A stretch of 64,000 nucleotides of DNA from Panagrolaimus kolymaensis (lineage: Eukaryota; Nematoda; Chromadorea; Rhabditida; Panagrolaimidae), in contig JAJQJQ010000008.1 of the NCBI GenBank assembly GCA_028622995.1, forward strand, positions 3,720,001-3,784,000. Reading direction: 5' to 3'. Positions 22,601 to 38,700 of the stretch are shown one piece after another. Positions within the stretch are counted from its first letter, which is position 1; each line of letters opens with the position of its first letter. The notes beneath the pieces are model-generated. The model ran no database searches. It saw nothing but the letters and a program-made list of their open reading frames with translations, and was not told the origin of the DNA. The position numbers and the translations under genes were made by a program.

Positions 22601-24899
22601 TATAAAGCATCTTCGGTTGCTAAAAATTCAGATGAAAAACATTCAAACACAAGTTTGATATATTTAAATTTTTATTTTGGATTAGAAACTATGCCATCTT
22701 TTTCTCTTCGAGGAGAAATAAATATTTTTGCTTTTAATAAAGCATCTTCAGTTGCTAAAAATTCTGTAAAAAAACTTTCAAACACAAGTTTGATATTTTT
22801 AAATTTTTATTTTGGATTCGAAACTATGCCACCCTTTTCTCGTCGAGAAGAAATAAATGTTTTTGGCTTTTAATAAAGCATCTTCAGTTGTTAAAAATTC
22901 AGATGAAAAACATTCAAACACAAGTTTTGAATTAAAATAATATTTCTTTTGTTTTGAAACTATGCCACCATTTTCTCTTCGAGGAGAAATAAATGTTTTT
23001 GTATATTTATAAAGCATCTTCGGTAGCTAAAAATTCAGATGAAAAACATTCAAACACAAGTTTGATATATTTAAATTTTTATTTTGGATTCGAAACTATG
23101 CCACCCTTTTCTCTTCGAGAAGAAATAAATGTTTTTGGCTTTTAATAAAGCATCTTCAGTTGTTAAAAATTCAGATGAAAAACATTCAAACACAAGTTTG
23201 ATATTTTTATATTTTTATTTGGGATTCGAAACTATGCCACCATTTTCTCTTCGAGGAGAAATAAATGTTTTTGGCTTTTAATAAAGCATCTTCAGTTGTT
23301 AAAAATTCAGATGAAAAACATTCAAACACAAGTTTGATATTTTTAAATTTTTATTTTGGATTCGAAACTATGCCACCCTTTTCTCTTCGAGAAGAAATAA
23401 ATGTTTTTGGCTTTTAATAAAGCATCTTCAGTTGTTAAAAATTCAGATGAAAAACATTCAAACACAAGTTTTGAATTAAAATAATATTTCTTTTGTTTTG
23501 AAACTATGCCACCATTTTCTCTTCGAGGAGAAATAAATGTTTTTGGCTTTTAATAAAGCATCTTCAGTTGTTAAAAATTCAGATGAAAAACATTCAAACA
23601 CAAGTTTGATATTTTTAAATTTTTATTTTGGATTCGAAACTATGCCACCCTTTTCTCTTCGAGAAGAAATAAATGTTTTTGGCTTTTAATAAAGCATCTT
23701 CAGTTGTTAAAAATTCAGATGAAAAACATTCAAACACAAGTTTGATATTTTTAAATTTTTATTTTGGATTGGAAACAATGCCATCCTTTTCTCTTCGAGG
23801 AGAAATAAATGTTTTTGTATATTTATAAAGCATCTTCGGTTGCTAAAAATTCAGATGAAAAACTTTCAAACACAAGTTTGATATTTTTAAATTTTTATTT
23901 TGGATTGGAAACTATGCCACCCTTTTCTCTTCGAGAAGAAATAAATGTTTTTGGCTTTTAATAAAGCATCTTCAGTTGTTAAAAATTCAGATGAAAAACA
24001 TTCAAACACAAGTTTTGAATTAAAATAATATTTCTTTTGTTTTGAAACTATGCCACCATTTTCTCTTCGAGGAGAAATAAATGTTTTTGTATATTTATAA
24101 AGCATCTTCGGTTGCTAAAAATTCAGATGAAAAACATTCAAACACAAGTTTGATATATTTAAATTTTTATTTTGGATTAGAAACTATGCCACCCTTTTCT
24201 CTTCGAGAAGAAATAAATGTTTTTGGCTTTTAATAAAGCATCTTCAGTTGTTAAAAATTCAGATGAAAAACATTCAAACACAAGTTTTGAATTAAAATAA
24301 TATTTCTTTTGTTTTGAAACTATGCCACCATTTTCTCTTCGAGGAGAAATAAATGTTTTTGTATATTTATAAAGCATCTTCGGTTGCTAAAAATTCAGAT
24401 GAAAAACATTCAAACACAAGTTTGATATATTTAAATTTTTATTTTGGATTAGAAACTATGCCACCCTTTTCTCTTCGAGAAGAAATAAATGTTTTTGGCT
24501 TTTAATAAAGCATCTTCAGTTGTTAAAAATTCAGATGAAAAACATTCAAACACAAGTTTTGAATTAAAATAATATTTCTTTTGTTTTGAAACTATGCCAC
24601 CATTTTCTCTTCGAGGAGAAATAAATATTTTTGCTTTTAATAAAGCATCTTCAGTTGCTAAAAATTCTGTAAAAAAACTTTCAAACACAAGTTTGATATT
24701 TTTAAATTTTTATTTTGGATTCGAAACTATGCCACCCTTTTCTCTTCGAGAAGAAATAAATGTTTTTGGCTTTTAATAAAGCATCTTCAGTTGTTAAAAA
24801 TTCAGATGAAAAACATTCAAACACAAGTTTTGAATTAAAATAATATTTCTTTTGTTTTGAAACTATGCCACCATTTTCTCTTCGAGGAGAAATAAATGT

Positions 24900-27800
24900 T
24901 TTTGTATATTTATAAAGCATCTTCGGTTGCTAAAAATTCAGATGAAAAACATTCAAACACAAGTTTGATATATTTAAATTTTTATTTTGGATTAGAAACT
25001 ATGCCACCATTTTCTCTTCGAGGAGAAATAAATGTTTTTGTATATTTATAAAGCATCTTCGGTTGCTAAAAATTCAGATGAAAAACATTCAAACACAAGT
25101 TTGATATTTTTAAATTTTTATTTTGGATTGTAAACTATGCCACCCTTTTCTCTTCGAGAAGAAATAAATGTTTTTGGCTTTTAATAAAGCATCTTCAGTT
25201 GTTAAAAATTCAGATGAAAAACATTCAAACACAAGTTTGATATTTTTAAATTTTTATTTGGGATTCGAAACTATGCCACCATTTTCTCTTCGAGGAGAAA
25301 TAAATATTTTTGCTTTTAATAAAGCATCTTCAGTTGCTAAAAATTCTGTAAAAAAACTTTCAAACACAAGTTTGATATTTTTAAATTTTTATTTGGGATT
25401 CGAAACTATGCCACCATTTTTTCTTCGAGGAGAAATAAATGTTTTTGGCTTTTAATAAAGCATCTTCAGTTGTTAAAAATTCAGATGAAAAACATTCAAA
25501 CACAAGTTTGATATTTTTAAATTTTTATTTTGGATTCGAAACTATGCCACCCTTTTCTCTTCGATAAGAAATAAATGTTTTTGGCTTTTAATAAAGCATC
25601 TTCAGTTGTTAAAAATTCAGATGAAAAACATTCAAACACAAGTTTTGAATTAAAATAATATTTCTTTTGTTTTGAAACTATGCCACCATTTTCTCTTCGA
25701 GGAGAAATAAATGTTTTTGTATATTTATAAAGCATCTTCGGTTGCTAAAAATTCAGATGAAAAACATTCAAACACAAGTTTGATATTTTTAAATTTTTAT
25801 TTTGGATTGTAAACTATGCCACCCTTTTCTCTTCGAGAAGAAATAAATGTTTTTGGCTTTTAATAAAGCATCTTCAGTTGTTAAAAATTCAGATGAAAAA
25901 CATTCAAACACAAGTTTGATATTTTTAAATTTTTATTTTGGATTGTAAACTATGCCACCCTTTTCTCTTCGAGAAGAAATAAATGTTTTTGGCTTTTAAT
26001 AAAGCATCTTCAGTTGTTAAAAATTCAGATGAAAAACATTCAAACACAAGTTTGATATTTTTAAATTTTTATTTGGGATTCGAAACTATGCCACCCTTTT
26101 CTCTTCGAGAAGAAATAAATGTTTTTGGCTTTTAATAAAGCATCTTCAGTTGTTAAAAATTCAGATGAAAAACATTCAAACACAAGTTTGATATTTTTAA
26201 ATTTTTATTTGGGATTAGAAACTATGCCACCATTTTCTCTTCGAGGAGAAATAAATGTTTTTGTATATTTATAAAGCATCTTCGGTTGCTAAAAATTCAG
26301 ATGAAAAACATTCAAACACAAGTTTGATATATTTAAATTTTTATTTTGGATTAGAAACTATGCCACCATTTTCTCTTCGAGGAGAAATAAATGTTTTTGT
26401 ATATTTATAAAGCATCTTCGGTTGCTAAAAATTCAGATGAAAAACATTCAAACACAAGTTTGATATTTTTAAATTTTTATTTTGGATTGTAAACTATGCC
26501 ACCCTTTTCTCTTCGAGAAGAAATAAATGTTTTTGGCTTTTAAAAAAGCATCTTCAGTTGTTAAAAATTCAGATGAAAAACATTCAAACACAAGTTTGAT
26601 ATTTTTAAATTTTTATTTGGGATTCGAAACTATGCCACCATTTTCTCTTCGAGGAGAAATAAATATTTTTGCTTTTAATAAAGCATCTTCAGTTGCTAAA
26701 AATTCTGTAAAAAAACTTTCAAACACAAGTTTGATATTTTTAAATTTTTATTTGGGATTCGAAACTATGCCACCATTTTTTCTTCGAGGAGAAATAAATG
26801 TTTTTGGCTTTTAATAAAGCATCTTCAGTTGTTAAAAATTCAGATGAAAAACATTCAAACACAAGTTTGATATTTTTAAATTTTTATTTTGGATTCGAAA
26901 CTATGCCACCCTTTTCTCTTCGAGAAGAAATAAATGTTTTTGGCTTTTAATAAAGCATCTTCAGTTGTTAAAAATTCAGATGAAAAACATTCAAACACAA
27001 GTTTTGAATTAAAATAATATTTCTTTTGTTTTGAAACTATGCCACCATTTTTTCTTCGAGGAGAAATAAATGTTTTTGGCTTTTAATAAAGCATCTTCAG
27101 TTGTTAAAAATTCAGATGAAAAACATTCAAACACAAGTTTTGAATTAAAATAATATTTCTTTTGTTTTGAAACTATGCCACCATTTTCTCTTCGAGGAGA
27201 AATAAATGTTTTTGTATATTTATAAAGCATCTTCGGTTGCTAAAAATTCAGATGAAAAACATTCAAACACAAGTTTGATATATTTAAATTTTTATTTTGG
27301 ATTAGAAACTATGCCATCTTTTTCTCTTCGAGGAGAAATAAATATTTTTGCTTTTAATAAAGCATCTTCAGTTGCTAAAAATTCTGTAAAAAAACTTTCA
27401 AACACAAGTTTGATATTTTTAAATTTTTATTTTGGATTCGAAACTATGCCACCCTTTTCTCTTCGAGAAGAAATAAATGTTTTTGGCTTTTAATAAAGCA
27501 TCTTCAGTTGTTAAAAATTCAGATGAAAAACATTCAAACACAAGTTTTTAATTAAAATAATATTTCTTTTGTTTTGAAACTATGCCACCATTTTCTCTTC
27601 GAGGAGAAATAAATGTTTTTGTATATTTATAAAGCATCTTCGGTTGCTAAAAATTCAGATGAAAAACATTCAAACACAAGTTTGATATATTTAAATTTTT
27701 ATTTTGGATTAGAAACTATGCCACCATTTTCTCTTCGAGGAGAAATAAATGTTTTTGTATATTTATAAAGCATCTTCGGTTGCTAAAAATTCAGATGAAA

Positions 27801-28200
27801 AACATTCAAACACAAGTTTGATATTTTTAAATTTTTATTTTGGATTGTAAACTATGCCACCCTTTTCTCTTCGAGAAGAAATAAATGTTTTTGGCTTTTA
27901 ATAAAGCATCTTCAGTTGTTAAAAATTCAGATGAAAAACATTCAAACACAAGTTTGATATTTTTAAATTTTTATTTGGGATTCGAAACTATGCCACCATT
28001 TTCTCTTCGAGAAGAAGTAAATGTTTTTGGCTTTTAATAAAGCATCTTCAGTTGTTAAAAATTCAGATGAAAAACATTCAAACACAAGTTTGATATTTTT
28101 AAATTTTTATTTTGGATTAGAAACTATGCCACCATTTTCTCTTCGAGGAGAAATAAATGTTTTTGTATATTTATAAAGCATCTTCGGTTGCTAAAAATTC
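24900..28200 (+). repeat. 1.36-kb repeated segment (about ten monomers), with GATTGTAAAC marker
   Basis: From about 24.92 kb the sequence recurs with an offset of 1359 from about 26.28 kb. The copy at 26527 differs from 25168 by AAAAAAGCATC for AATAAAGCATC. The match ends near 27.07 kb, and a third partial copy starts near 27.64 kb. The marker GGATTGTAAACTATG first appears near 25128 and is common up to about 32.3 kb, then occurs near 33686 and 36949. Confidence 0.75.
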
Positions 28201-31200
28201 AGATGAAAAACATTCAAACACAAGTTTGATATATTTAAATTTTTATTTTGGATTAGAAACTATGCCACCATTTTCTCTTCGAGGAGAAATAAATGTTTTT
28301 GTATATTTATAAAGCATCTTCGGTTGCTAAAAATTCAGATGAAAAACATTCAAACACAAGTTTGATATTTTTAAATTTTTATTTTGGATTGTAAACTATG
28401 CCACCCTTTTCTCTTCGAGAAGAAATAAATGTTTTTGGCTTTTAATAAAGCATCTTCAGTTGTTAAAAATTCAGATGAAAAACATTCAAACACAAGTTTG
28501 ATATTTTTAAATTTTTATTTTGGATTAGAAACTATGCCACCATTTTCTCTTCGAGGAGAAATAAATATTTTTGCTTTTAATAAAGCATCTTCAGTTGCTA
28601 AAAATTCTGTAAAAAAACTTTCAAACACAAGTTTGATATTTTTAAATTTTTATTTTGGATTGTAAACTATGCCACCATTTTCTCTTCGAGGAGAAATAAA
28701 TGTTTTTGGCTTTTAATAAAGCATCTTCAGTTGTTAAAAATTCAGATGAAAAACATTCAAACACAAGTTTGATATTTTTAAATTTTTATTTTGGATTGGA
28801 AACTATGCCATCCTTTTCTCTTCGAGGAGAAATAAATGTTTTTGTATATTTATAAAGCATCTTCGGTTGCTAAAAATTCAGATGAAAAACTTTCAAACAC
28901 AAGTTTGATATTTTTAAATTTTTATTTTGGTTTGGAAACTATGCCATCCTTTTCTCTTCGAGGAGAAATAAATGTTTTTGTATATTTATAAAGCATCTTC
29001 GGTTGCTAAAAATTCAGATGAAAAACTTTCAAACACAAATATGATATTTTTAAATTTTTATTTTGGTTTGGAAACTATGCCACCATTTTCTCTTCGAGGA
29101 GAAATAAATGTTTTTGGCTTTTAATAAAGCATCATCAGTTGCTAAAAATTCAGATGAAAAACTTTCAAACACAAGTTTGATATTTTTAAATTTTTATTTT
29201 GGATTGGAATCTATGCCACCATTTTCTCTTCGAGGAGAAATAAATGTTTTTGGCTTTTAATAAAGCATCATCAGTTGCTAAAAATTCAGATGAAAAACTT
29301 TCAAACACAAGTTTGATATTTTTAAATTTTTATTTTGGATTCGAAACTATGCCACCCTTTTCTCTTCGAGAAGAAATAAATGTTTTTGGCTTTTAATAAA
29401 GCATCTTCAGTTGTTAAAAATACAGATGAAAAACATTCAAACACAAGTTTGATATTTTTAAATTTTTATTTTGGATTAGAAACTATGCCACCATTTTCTC
29501 TTCGAGGAGAAATAAATGTTTTTGTATATTTATAAAGCATCTTCGGTTGCTAAAAATTCAGATGAAAAACATTCAAACACAAGTTTGATATATTTAAATT
29601 TTTATTTTGGATTAGAAACTATGCCACCATTTTCTCTTCGAGGAGAAATAAATGTTTTTGTATATTTATAAAGCATCTTCGGTTGCTAAAAATTCAGATG
29701 AAAAACATTCAAACACAAGTTTGATATATTTAAATTTTAATTTTGGATTCGAAACTATGCCACCCTTTTCTCTTCGAGAAGAAATAAATGTTTTTGGCTT
29801 TTAATAAAGCATCTTCAGTTGTTAAAAATTCAGATGAAAAACATTCAAACACAAGTTTTGAATTAAAATAATATTTCTTTTGTTTTGAAACTATGCCACC
29901 ATTTTCTCTTCGAGGAGAAATAAATGTTTTTGGCTTTTAATAAAGCATCTTCAGTTGTTAAAAATTCAGATGAAAAACATTCAAACACAAGTTTGATATT
30001 TTTAAATTTTTATTTTGGATTGTAAACTATGCCACCATTTTCTCTTCGAGGAGAAATAAATGTTTTTGGCTTTTAATAAAGCATCTTCAGTTGTTAAAAA
30101 TTCAGATGAAAAACATTCAAACACAAGTTTGATATTTTTAAATTTTTATTTTGGATTAGAAACTATGCCACCATTTTCTCTTCGAGGAGAAATAAATATT
30201 TTTGCTTTTAATAAAGCATCTTCAGTTGCTAAAAATTCTGTAAAAAAACTTTCAAACACAAGTTTGATATTTTTAAATTTTTATTTTGGATTGTAAACTA
30301 TGCCACCATTTTCTCTTCGAGGAGAAATAAATGTTTTTGTATATTTATAAAGCATCTTCGGTTGCTAAAAATTCTGTAAAAAAACTTTCAAAAACAAGTT
30401 TGATATTTTTAAATTTTTATTTTGGATTGTAAACTATGCCACCATTTTCTCTTCGAGGAGAAATAAATATTTTTGCTTTTAATAAAGCATCTTCAGTTGC
30501 TAAAAATTCTGTAAAAAAACTTTCAAACACAAGTTTGATATTTTTAAATTTTTATTTTGGATTAGAAACTATGCCACCATTTTCTCTTCGAGAAGAAATA
30601 AATGTTTTTGGCTTTTAATAAAGCATCTTCAGTTGTTAAAAATTCAGATGAAAAACATTCAAACACAAGTTTGATATTTTTAAATTTTTATTTTGGATTA
30701 GAAACTATGCCACCATTTTCTCTTCGAGGAGAAATAAATATTTTTGCTTTTAATAAAGCATCTTCAGTTGCTAAAAATTCTGTAAAAAAACTTTCAAACA
30801 CAAGTTTGATATTTTTAAATTTTTATTTTGGATTGTAAACTATGCCACCATTTTCTCTTCGAGGAGAAATAAATGTTTTTGTATATTTATAAAGCATCTT
30901 CGGTTGCTAAAAATTCAGATGAAAAACTTTCAAACACAAGTTTGATATTTTTAAATTTTTATTTTGGATTGTAAACTATGCCACCATTTTCTCTTCGAGA
31001 AGAAATAAATGTTTTTGGCTTTTAATAAAGCATCTTCAGTTGTTAAAAATTCAGATGAAAAACATTCAAACACAAGTTTGATATTTTTAAATTTTTATTT
31101 TGGATTAGAAACTATGCCACCATTTTCTCTTCGAGAAGAAATAAATGTTTTTGGCTTTTAATAAAGCATCTTCAGTTGTTAAAAATTCAGATGAAAAACA

Positions 31201-32739
31201 TTCAAACACAAGTTTGATATTTTTAAATTTTTATTTTGGATTGTAAACTATGCCACCATTTTCTCTTCGAGGAGAAATAAATATTTTTGCTTTTAATAAA
31301 GCATCTTCAGTTGCTAAAAATTCTGTAAAAAAACTTTCAAACACAAGTTTGATATTTTTAAATTTTTATTTTGGATTGTAAACTATGCCACCATTTTCTC
31401 TTCGAGGAGAAATAAATGTTTTTGGCTTTTAATAAAGCATCTTCAGTTGTTAAAAATTCAGATGAAAAACATTCAAACACAAGTTTGATATTTTTAAATT
31501 TTTATTTTGGATTGTAAACTATGCCACCATTTTCTCTTCGAGGAGAAATAAATATTTTTGCTTTTAATAAAGCATCTTCAGTTGCTAAAAATTCTGTAAA
31601 AAAACTTTCAAACACAAGTTTGATATTTTTAAATTTTTATTTTGGATTAGAAACTATGCCACCATTTTCTCTTCGAGAAGAAATAAATGTTTTTGGCTTT
31701 TAATAAAGCATCTTCAGTTGTTAAAAATTCAGATGAAAAACATTCAAACACAAGTTTGATATTTTTAAATTTTTATTTTGGATTAGAAACTATGCCACCA
31801 TTTTCTCTTCGAGAAGAAATAAATGTTTTTGGCTTTTAATAAAGCATCTTCAGTTGTTAAAAATTCAGATGAAAAACATTCAAACACAAGTTTGATATTT
31901 TTAAATTTTTATTTTGGATTAGAAACTATGCCACCATTTTCTCTTCGAGGAGAAATAAATATTTTTGCTTTTAATAAAGCATCTTCAGTTGCTAAAAATT
32001 CTGTAAAAAAACTTTCAAACACAAGTTTGATATTTTTAAATTTTTATTTTGGATTGTAAACTATGCCACCATTTTCTCTTCGAGGAGAAATAAATGTTTT
32101 TGGCTTTTAATAAAGCATCTTCAGTTGTTAAAAATTCAGATGAAAAACATTCAAACACAAGTTTGATATTTTTAAATTTTTATTTTGGATTGTAAACTAT
32201 GCCACCATTTTCTCTTCGAGGAGAAATAAATATTTTTGCTTTTAATAAAGCATCTTCAGTTGCTAAAAATTCTGTAAAAAAACTTTCAAACACAAGTTTG
32301 ATATTTTTAAATTTTTATTTTGGATTGTAAACTATGCCACCATTTTCTCTTCGAGGAGAAATAAATGTTTTTGTATATTTATAAAGCATCTTCGGTTGCT
32401 AAAAATTCAGATGAAAAACTTTCAAACACAAGTTTGATATTTTTAAATTTTTATTTTGGTTTGGAAACTATGCCACCATTTTCTCTTCGAGGAGAAATAA
32501 ATGTTTTTGGCTTTTAATAAAGCATCATCAGTTGCTAAAAATTCAGATGAAAAACTTTCAAACACAAGTTTGATATTTTTAAATTTTTATTTGGGATTCG
32601 AAACTATGCCACCATTTTCTCTTCGAGGAGAAATAAATGTTTTTGGCTTTTAATAAAGCATCTTCAGTTGTTAAAAATTCAGATGAAAAACATTCAAACA
32701 CAAGTTTGATATTTTTAAATTTTTATTTTGGATTGGAAA

Positions 32740-35700
32740 CTATGCCATCCTTTTCTCTTCGAGGAGAAATAAATGTTTTTGTATATTTATAAAGCATCTT
32801 CGGTTGCTAAAAATTCAGATGAAAAACTTTCAAACACAAGTTTGATATTTTTAAATTTTTATTTTGGTTTGGAAACTATGCCATCCTTTTCTCTTCGAGG
32901 AGAAATAAATGTTTTTGTATATTTATAAAGCATCTTCGGTTGCTAAAAATTCAGATGAAAAACTTTCAAACACAAATATGATATTTTTAAATTTTTATTT
33001 TGGTTTGGTAACTATGCCACCATTTTCTCTTCGAGGAGAAATAAATGTTTTTGGCTTTTAATAAAGCATCATCAGTTGCTAAAAATTCAGATGAAAAACT
33101 TTCAAACACAAGTTTGATATTTTTAAATTTTTATTTGGGATTCGAAACTATGCCACCATTTTTTCTTCGAGGAGAAATAAATGTTTTTGTATATTTATAA
33201 AGCATCTTCGGTTGCTAAAAATTCTGTAAAAAAACTTTCAAACACAAGTTTGATATTTTTAAATTTTTATTTGGGATTCGAAACTATGCCACCATTTTTT
33301 CTTCGAGGAGAAATAAATGTTTTTGGCTTTTAATAAAGCATCTTCAGTTGTTAAAAATTCAGATGAAAAACATTCAAACACAAGTTTGATATTTTTAAAT
33401 TTTTATTTTGGATTCGAAACTATGCCACCCTTTTCTCTTCGAGAAGAAATAAATGTTTTTGGCTTTTAATAAAGCATCTTCAGTTGTTAAAAATTCAGAT
33501 GAAAAACATTCAAACACAAGTTTGATATTTTTAAATTTTTATTTTGGATTCGAAACTATGCCACCCTTTTCTCTTCGAGAAGAAATAAATGTTTTTGGCT
33601 TTTAATAAAGCATCTTCAGTTGTTAAAAATTCAGATGAAAAACATTCAAACACAAGTTTGATATTTTTAAATTTTTATTTTGGATTGTAAACTATGCCAC
33701 CCTTTTCTCTTCGAGAAGAAATAAATGTTTTTGGCTTTTAATAAAGCATCTTCAGTTGTTAAAAATTCAGATGAAAAACATTCAAACACAAGTTTGATAT
33801 TTTTAAATTTTTATTTGGGATTCGAAACTATGCCACCATTTTTTCTTCGAGGAGAAATAAATGTTTTTGTATATTTATAAAGCATCTTCGGTTGCTAAAA
33901 ATTCTGTAAAAAAACTTTCAAAAACAAGTTTGATATTTTTAAATTTTTATTTGGGATTCGAAACTATGCCACCATTTTCTCTTCGAGGAGAAATAAATGT
34001 TTTTGGCTTTTAATAAAGCATCTTCAGTTGTTAAAAATTCAGATGAAAAACATTCAAACACAAGTTTGATATTTTTAAATTTTTATTTTGGATTGGAAAC
34101 TATGCCATCCTTTTCTCTTCGAGGAGAAATAAATGTTTTTGTATATTTATAAAGCATCTTCGGTTGCTAAAAATTCAGATGAAAAACTTTCAAACACAAG
34201 TTTGATATTTTTAAATTTTTATTTTGGTTTGGAAACTATGCCATCCTTTTCTCTTCGAGGAGAAATAAATGTTTTTGTATATTTATAAAGCATCTTCGGT
34301 TGCTAAAAATTCAGATGAAAAACTTTCAAACACAAATATGATATTTTTAAATTTTTATTTGGGATTCGAAACTATGCCACCATTTTCTCTTCGAGGAGAA
34401 ATAAATGTTTTTGGCTTTTAATAAAGCATCATCAGTTGCTAAAAATTCAGATGAAAAACTTTCAAACACAAGTTTGATATTTTTAAATTTTTATTTTGGA
34501 TTGGAAACTATGCCATCCTTTTCTCTTCGAGGAGAAATAAATGTTTTTGTATATTTATAAAGCATCTTCGGTTGCTAAAAATTCAGATGAAAAACTTTCA
34601 AACACAAGTTTGATATTTTTAAATTTTTATTTGGGATTCGAAACTATGCCACCATTTTCTCTTCGAGGAGAAATAAATGTTTTTGGCTTTTAATAAAGCA
34701 TCTTCAGTTGTTAAAAATTCAGATGAAAAACATTCAAACACAAGTTTGATATTTTTAAATTTTTATTTTGGATTGGAAACTATGCCATCCTTTTCTCTTC
34801 GAGGAGAAATAAATGTTTTTGTATATTTATAAAGCATCTTCGGTTGCTAAAAATTCAGATGAAAAACTTTCAAACACAAGTTTGATATTTTTAAATTTTT
34901 ATTTGGGATTCGAAACTATGCCACCATTTTCTCTTCGAGGAGAAATAAATGTTTTTGGCTTTTAATAAAGCATCATCAGTTGCTAAAAATTCAGATGAAA
35001 AACTTTCAAACACAAGTTTGATATTTTTAAATTTTTATTTTGGATTGGAATCTATGCCATCCTTTTCTCTTCGAGGAGAAATAAATATTTTTGCTTTTAA
35101 TAAAGCATCTTCAGTTGCTAAAAATTCTGTAAAAAAACTTTCAAACACAAGTTTGATATTTTTAAATTTTTATTTTGGATTCGAAACTATGCCACCCTTT
35201 TCTCTTCGAGAAGAAATAAATGTTTTTGGCTTTTAATAAAGCATCTTCAGTTGTTAAAAATACAGATGAAAAACATTCAAACACAAGTTTGATATTTTTA
35301 AATTTTTATTTTGGTTTGGAAACTATGCCACCATTTTCTCTTCGAGGAGAAATAAATGTTTTTGGCTTTTAATAAAGCATCATCAGTTGCTAAAAATTCA
35401 GATGAAAAACTTTCAAACACAAGTTTGATATTTTTAAATTTTTATTTTGGATTGGAATCTATGCCATCCTTTTCTCTTCGAGGAGAAATAAATATTTTTG
35501 CTTTTAATAAAGCATCTTCAGTTGCTAAAAATTCTGTAAAAAAACTTTCAAACACAAGTTTGATATTTTTAAATTTTTATTTTGGTTTGGAAACTATGCC
35601 ACCATTTTCTCTTCGAGGAAAAATAAATGTTTTTGGCTTTTAATAAAGCATCATCAGTTGCTAAAAATTCAGATGAAAAACTTTCAAACACAAGTTTGAT

Positions 35701-38700
35701 ATTTTTAAATTTTTATTTTGGATTCGAAACTATGCCACCCTTTTCTCTTCGAGAAGAAATAAATGTTTTTGGCTTTTAATAAAGCATCTTCAGTTGTTAA
35801 AAATACAGATGAAAAACATTCAAACACAAGTTTGATATTTTTAAATTTTTATTTTGGTTTGGAAACTATGCCACCATTTTCTCTTCGAGGAGAAATAAAT
35901 GTTTTTGGCTTTTAATAAAGCATCATCAGTTGCTAAAAATTCAGATGAAAAACTTTCAAACACAAGTTTGATATTTTTAAATTTTTATTTTGGATTGGAA
36001 TCTATGCCATCCTTTTCTCTTCGAGGAGAAATAAATGTTTTTGTATATTTATAAAGCATCTTCGGTTGCTAAAAATTCAGATGAAAAACTTTCAAACACA
36101 AGTTTGATATTTTTAAATTTTTATTTTGGTTTGGAAACTATGCCATCCTTTTCTCTTCGAGGAGAAATAAATGTTTTTGTATATTTATAAAGCATCTTCG
36201 GTTGCTAAAAATTCAGATGAAAAACTTTCAAACACAAATATGATATTTTTAAATTTTTATTTTGGTTTGGAAACTATGCCACCATTTTCTCTTCGAGGAG
36301 AAATAAATGTTTTTGGCTTTTAATAAAGCATCATCAGTTGCTAAAAATTCAGATGAAAAACTTTCAAACACAAGTTTGATATTTTTAAATTTTTATTTGG
36401 GATTCGAAACTATGCCACCATTTTTTCTTCGAGGAGAAATAAATGTTTTTGTATATTTATAAAGCATCTTCGGTTGCTAAAAATTCTGTAAAAAAACTTT
36501 CAAACACAAGTTTGATATTTTTAAATTTTTATTTGGGATTCGAAACTATGCCACCATTTTTTCTTCGAGGAGAAATAAATGTTTTTGGCTTTTAATAAAG
36601 CATCTTCAGTTGTTAAAAATTCAGATGAAAAACATTCAAACACAAGTTTGATATTTTTAAATTTTTATTTTGGATTCGAAACTATGCCACCCTTTTCTCT
36701 TCGAGAAGAAATAAATGTTTTTGGCTTTTAATAAAGCATCTTCAGTTGTTAAAAATTCAGATGAAAAACATTCAAACACAAGTTTGATATTTTTAAATTT
36801 TTATTTTGGATTCGAAACTATGCCACCCTTTTCTCTTCGAGAAGAAATAAATGTTTTTGGCTTTTAATAAAGCATCTTCAGTTGTTAAAAATTCAGATGA
36901 AAAACATTCAAACACAAGTTTGATATTTTTAAATTTTTATTTTGGATTGTAAACTATGCCACCCTTTTCTCTTCGAGAAGAAATAAATGTTTTTGGCTTT
37001 TAATAAAGCATCTTCAGTTGTTAAAAATTCAGATGAAAAACATTCAAACACAAGTTTGATATTTTTAAATTTTTATTTGGGATTCGAAACTATGCCACCA
37101 TTTTTTCTTCGAGGAGAAATAAATGTTTTTGTATATTTATAAAGCATCTTCGGTTGCTAAAAATTCTGTAAAAAAACTTTCAAAAACAAGTTTGATATTT
37201 TTAAATTTTTATTTGGGATTCGAAACTATGCCACCATTTTCTCTTCGAGGAGAAATAAATGTTTTTGGCTTTTAATAAAGCATCTTCAGTTGTTAAAAAT
37301 TCAGATGAAAAACATTCAAACACAAGTTTGATATTTTTAAATTTTTATTTTGGATTGGAAACTATGCCATCCTTTTCTCTTCGAGGAGAAATAAATGTTT
37401 TTGTATATTTATAAAGCATCTTCGGTTGCTAAAAATTCAGATGAAAAACTTTCAAACACAAGTTTGATATTTTTAAATTTTTATTTTGGTTTGGAAACTA
37501 TGCCATCCTTTTCTCTTCGAGGAGAAATAAATGTTTTTGTATATTTATAAAGCATCTTCGGTTGCTAAAAATTCAGATGAAAAACTTTCAAACACAAATA
37601 TGATATTTTTAAATTTTTATTTGGGATTCGAAACTATGCCACCATTTTCTCTTCGAGGAGAAATAAATGTTTTTGGCTTTTAATAAAGCATCATCAGTTG
37701 CTAAAAATTCAGATGAAAAACTTTCAAACACAAGTTTGATATTTTTAAATTTTTATTTTGGATTGGAAACTATGCCATCCTTTTCTCTTCGAGGAGAAAT
37801 AAATGTTTTTGTATATTTATAAAGCATCTTCGGTTGCTAAAAATTCAGATGAAAAACTTTCAAACACAAGTTTGATATTTTTAAATTTTTATTTGGGATT
37901 CGAAACTATGCCACCATTTTCTCTTCGAGGAGAAATAAATGTTTTTGGCTTTTAATAAAGCATCTTCAGTTGTTAAAAATTCAGATGAAAAACATTCAAA
38001 CACAAGTTTGATATTTTTAAATTTTTATTTTGGATTGGAAACTATGCCATCCTTTTCTCTTCGAGGAGAAATAAATGTTTTTGTATATTTATAAAGCATC
38101 TTCGGTTGCTAAAAATTCAGATGAAAAACTTTCAAACACAAGTTTGATATTTTTAAATTTTTATTTGGGATTCGAAACTATGCCACCATTTTCTCTTCGA
38201 GGAGAAATAAATGTTTTTGGCTTTTAATAAAGCATCATCAGTTGCTAAAAATTCAGATGAAAAACTTTCAAACACAAGTTTGATATTTTTAAATTTTTAT
38301 TTTGGATTGGAATCTATGCCATCCTTTTCTCTTCGAGGAGAAATAAATATTTTTGCTTTTAATAAAGCATCTTCAGTTGCTAAAAATTCTGTAAAAAAAC
38401 TTTCAAACACAAGTTTGATATTTTTAAATTTTTATTTTGGATTCGAAACTATGCCACCCTTTTCTCTTCGAGAAGAAATAAATGTTTTTGGCTTTTAATA
38501 AAGCATCTTCAGTTGTTAAAAATTCTGTAAAAAAACTTTCAAACACAAGTTTGATATTTTTAAATTTTTATTTTGGTTTGGAAACTATGCCACCATTTTC
38601 TCTTCGAGGAGAAATAAATGTTTTTGGCTTTTAATAAAGCATCATCAGTTGCTAAAAATTCAGATGAAAAACTTTCAAACACAAGTTTGATATTTTTAAA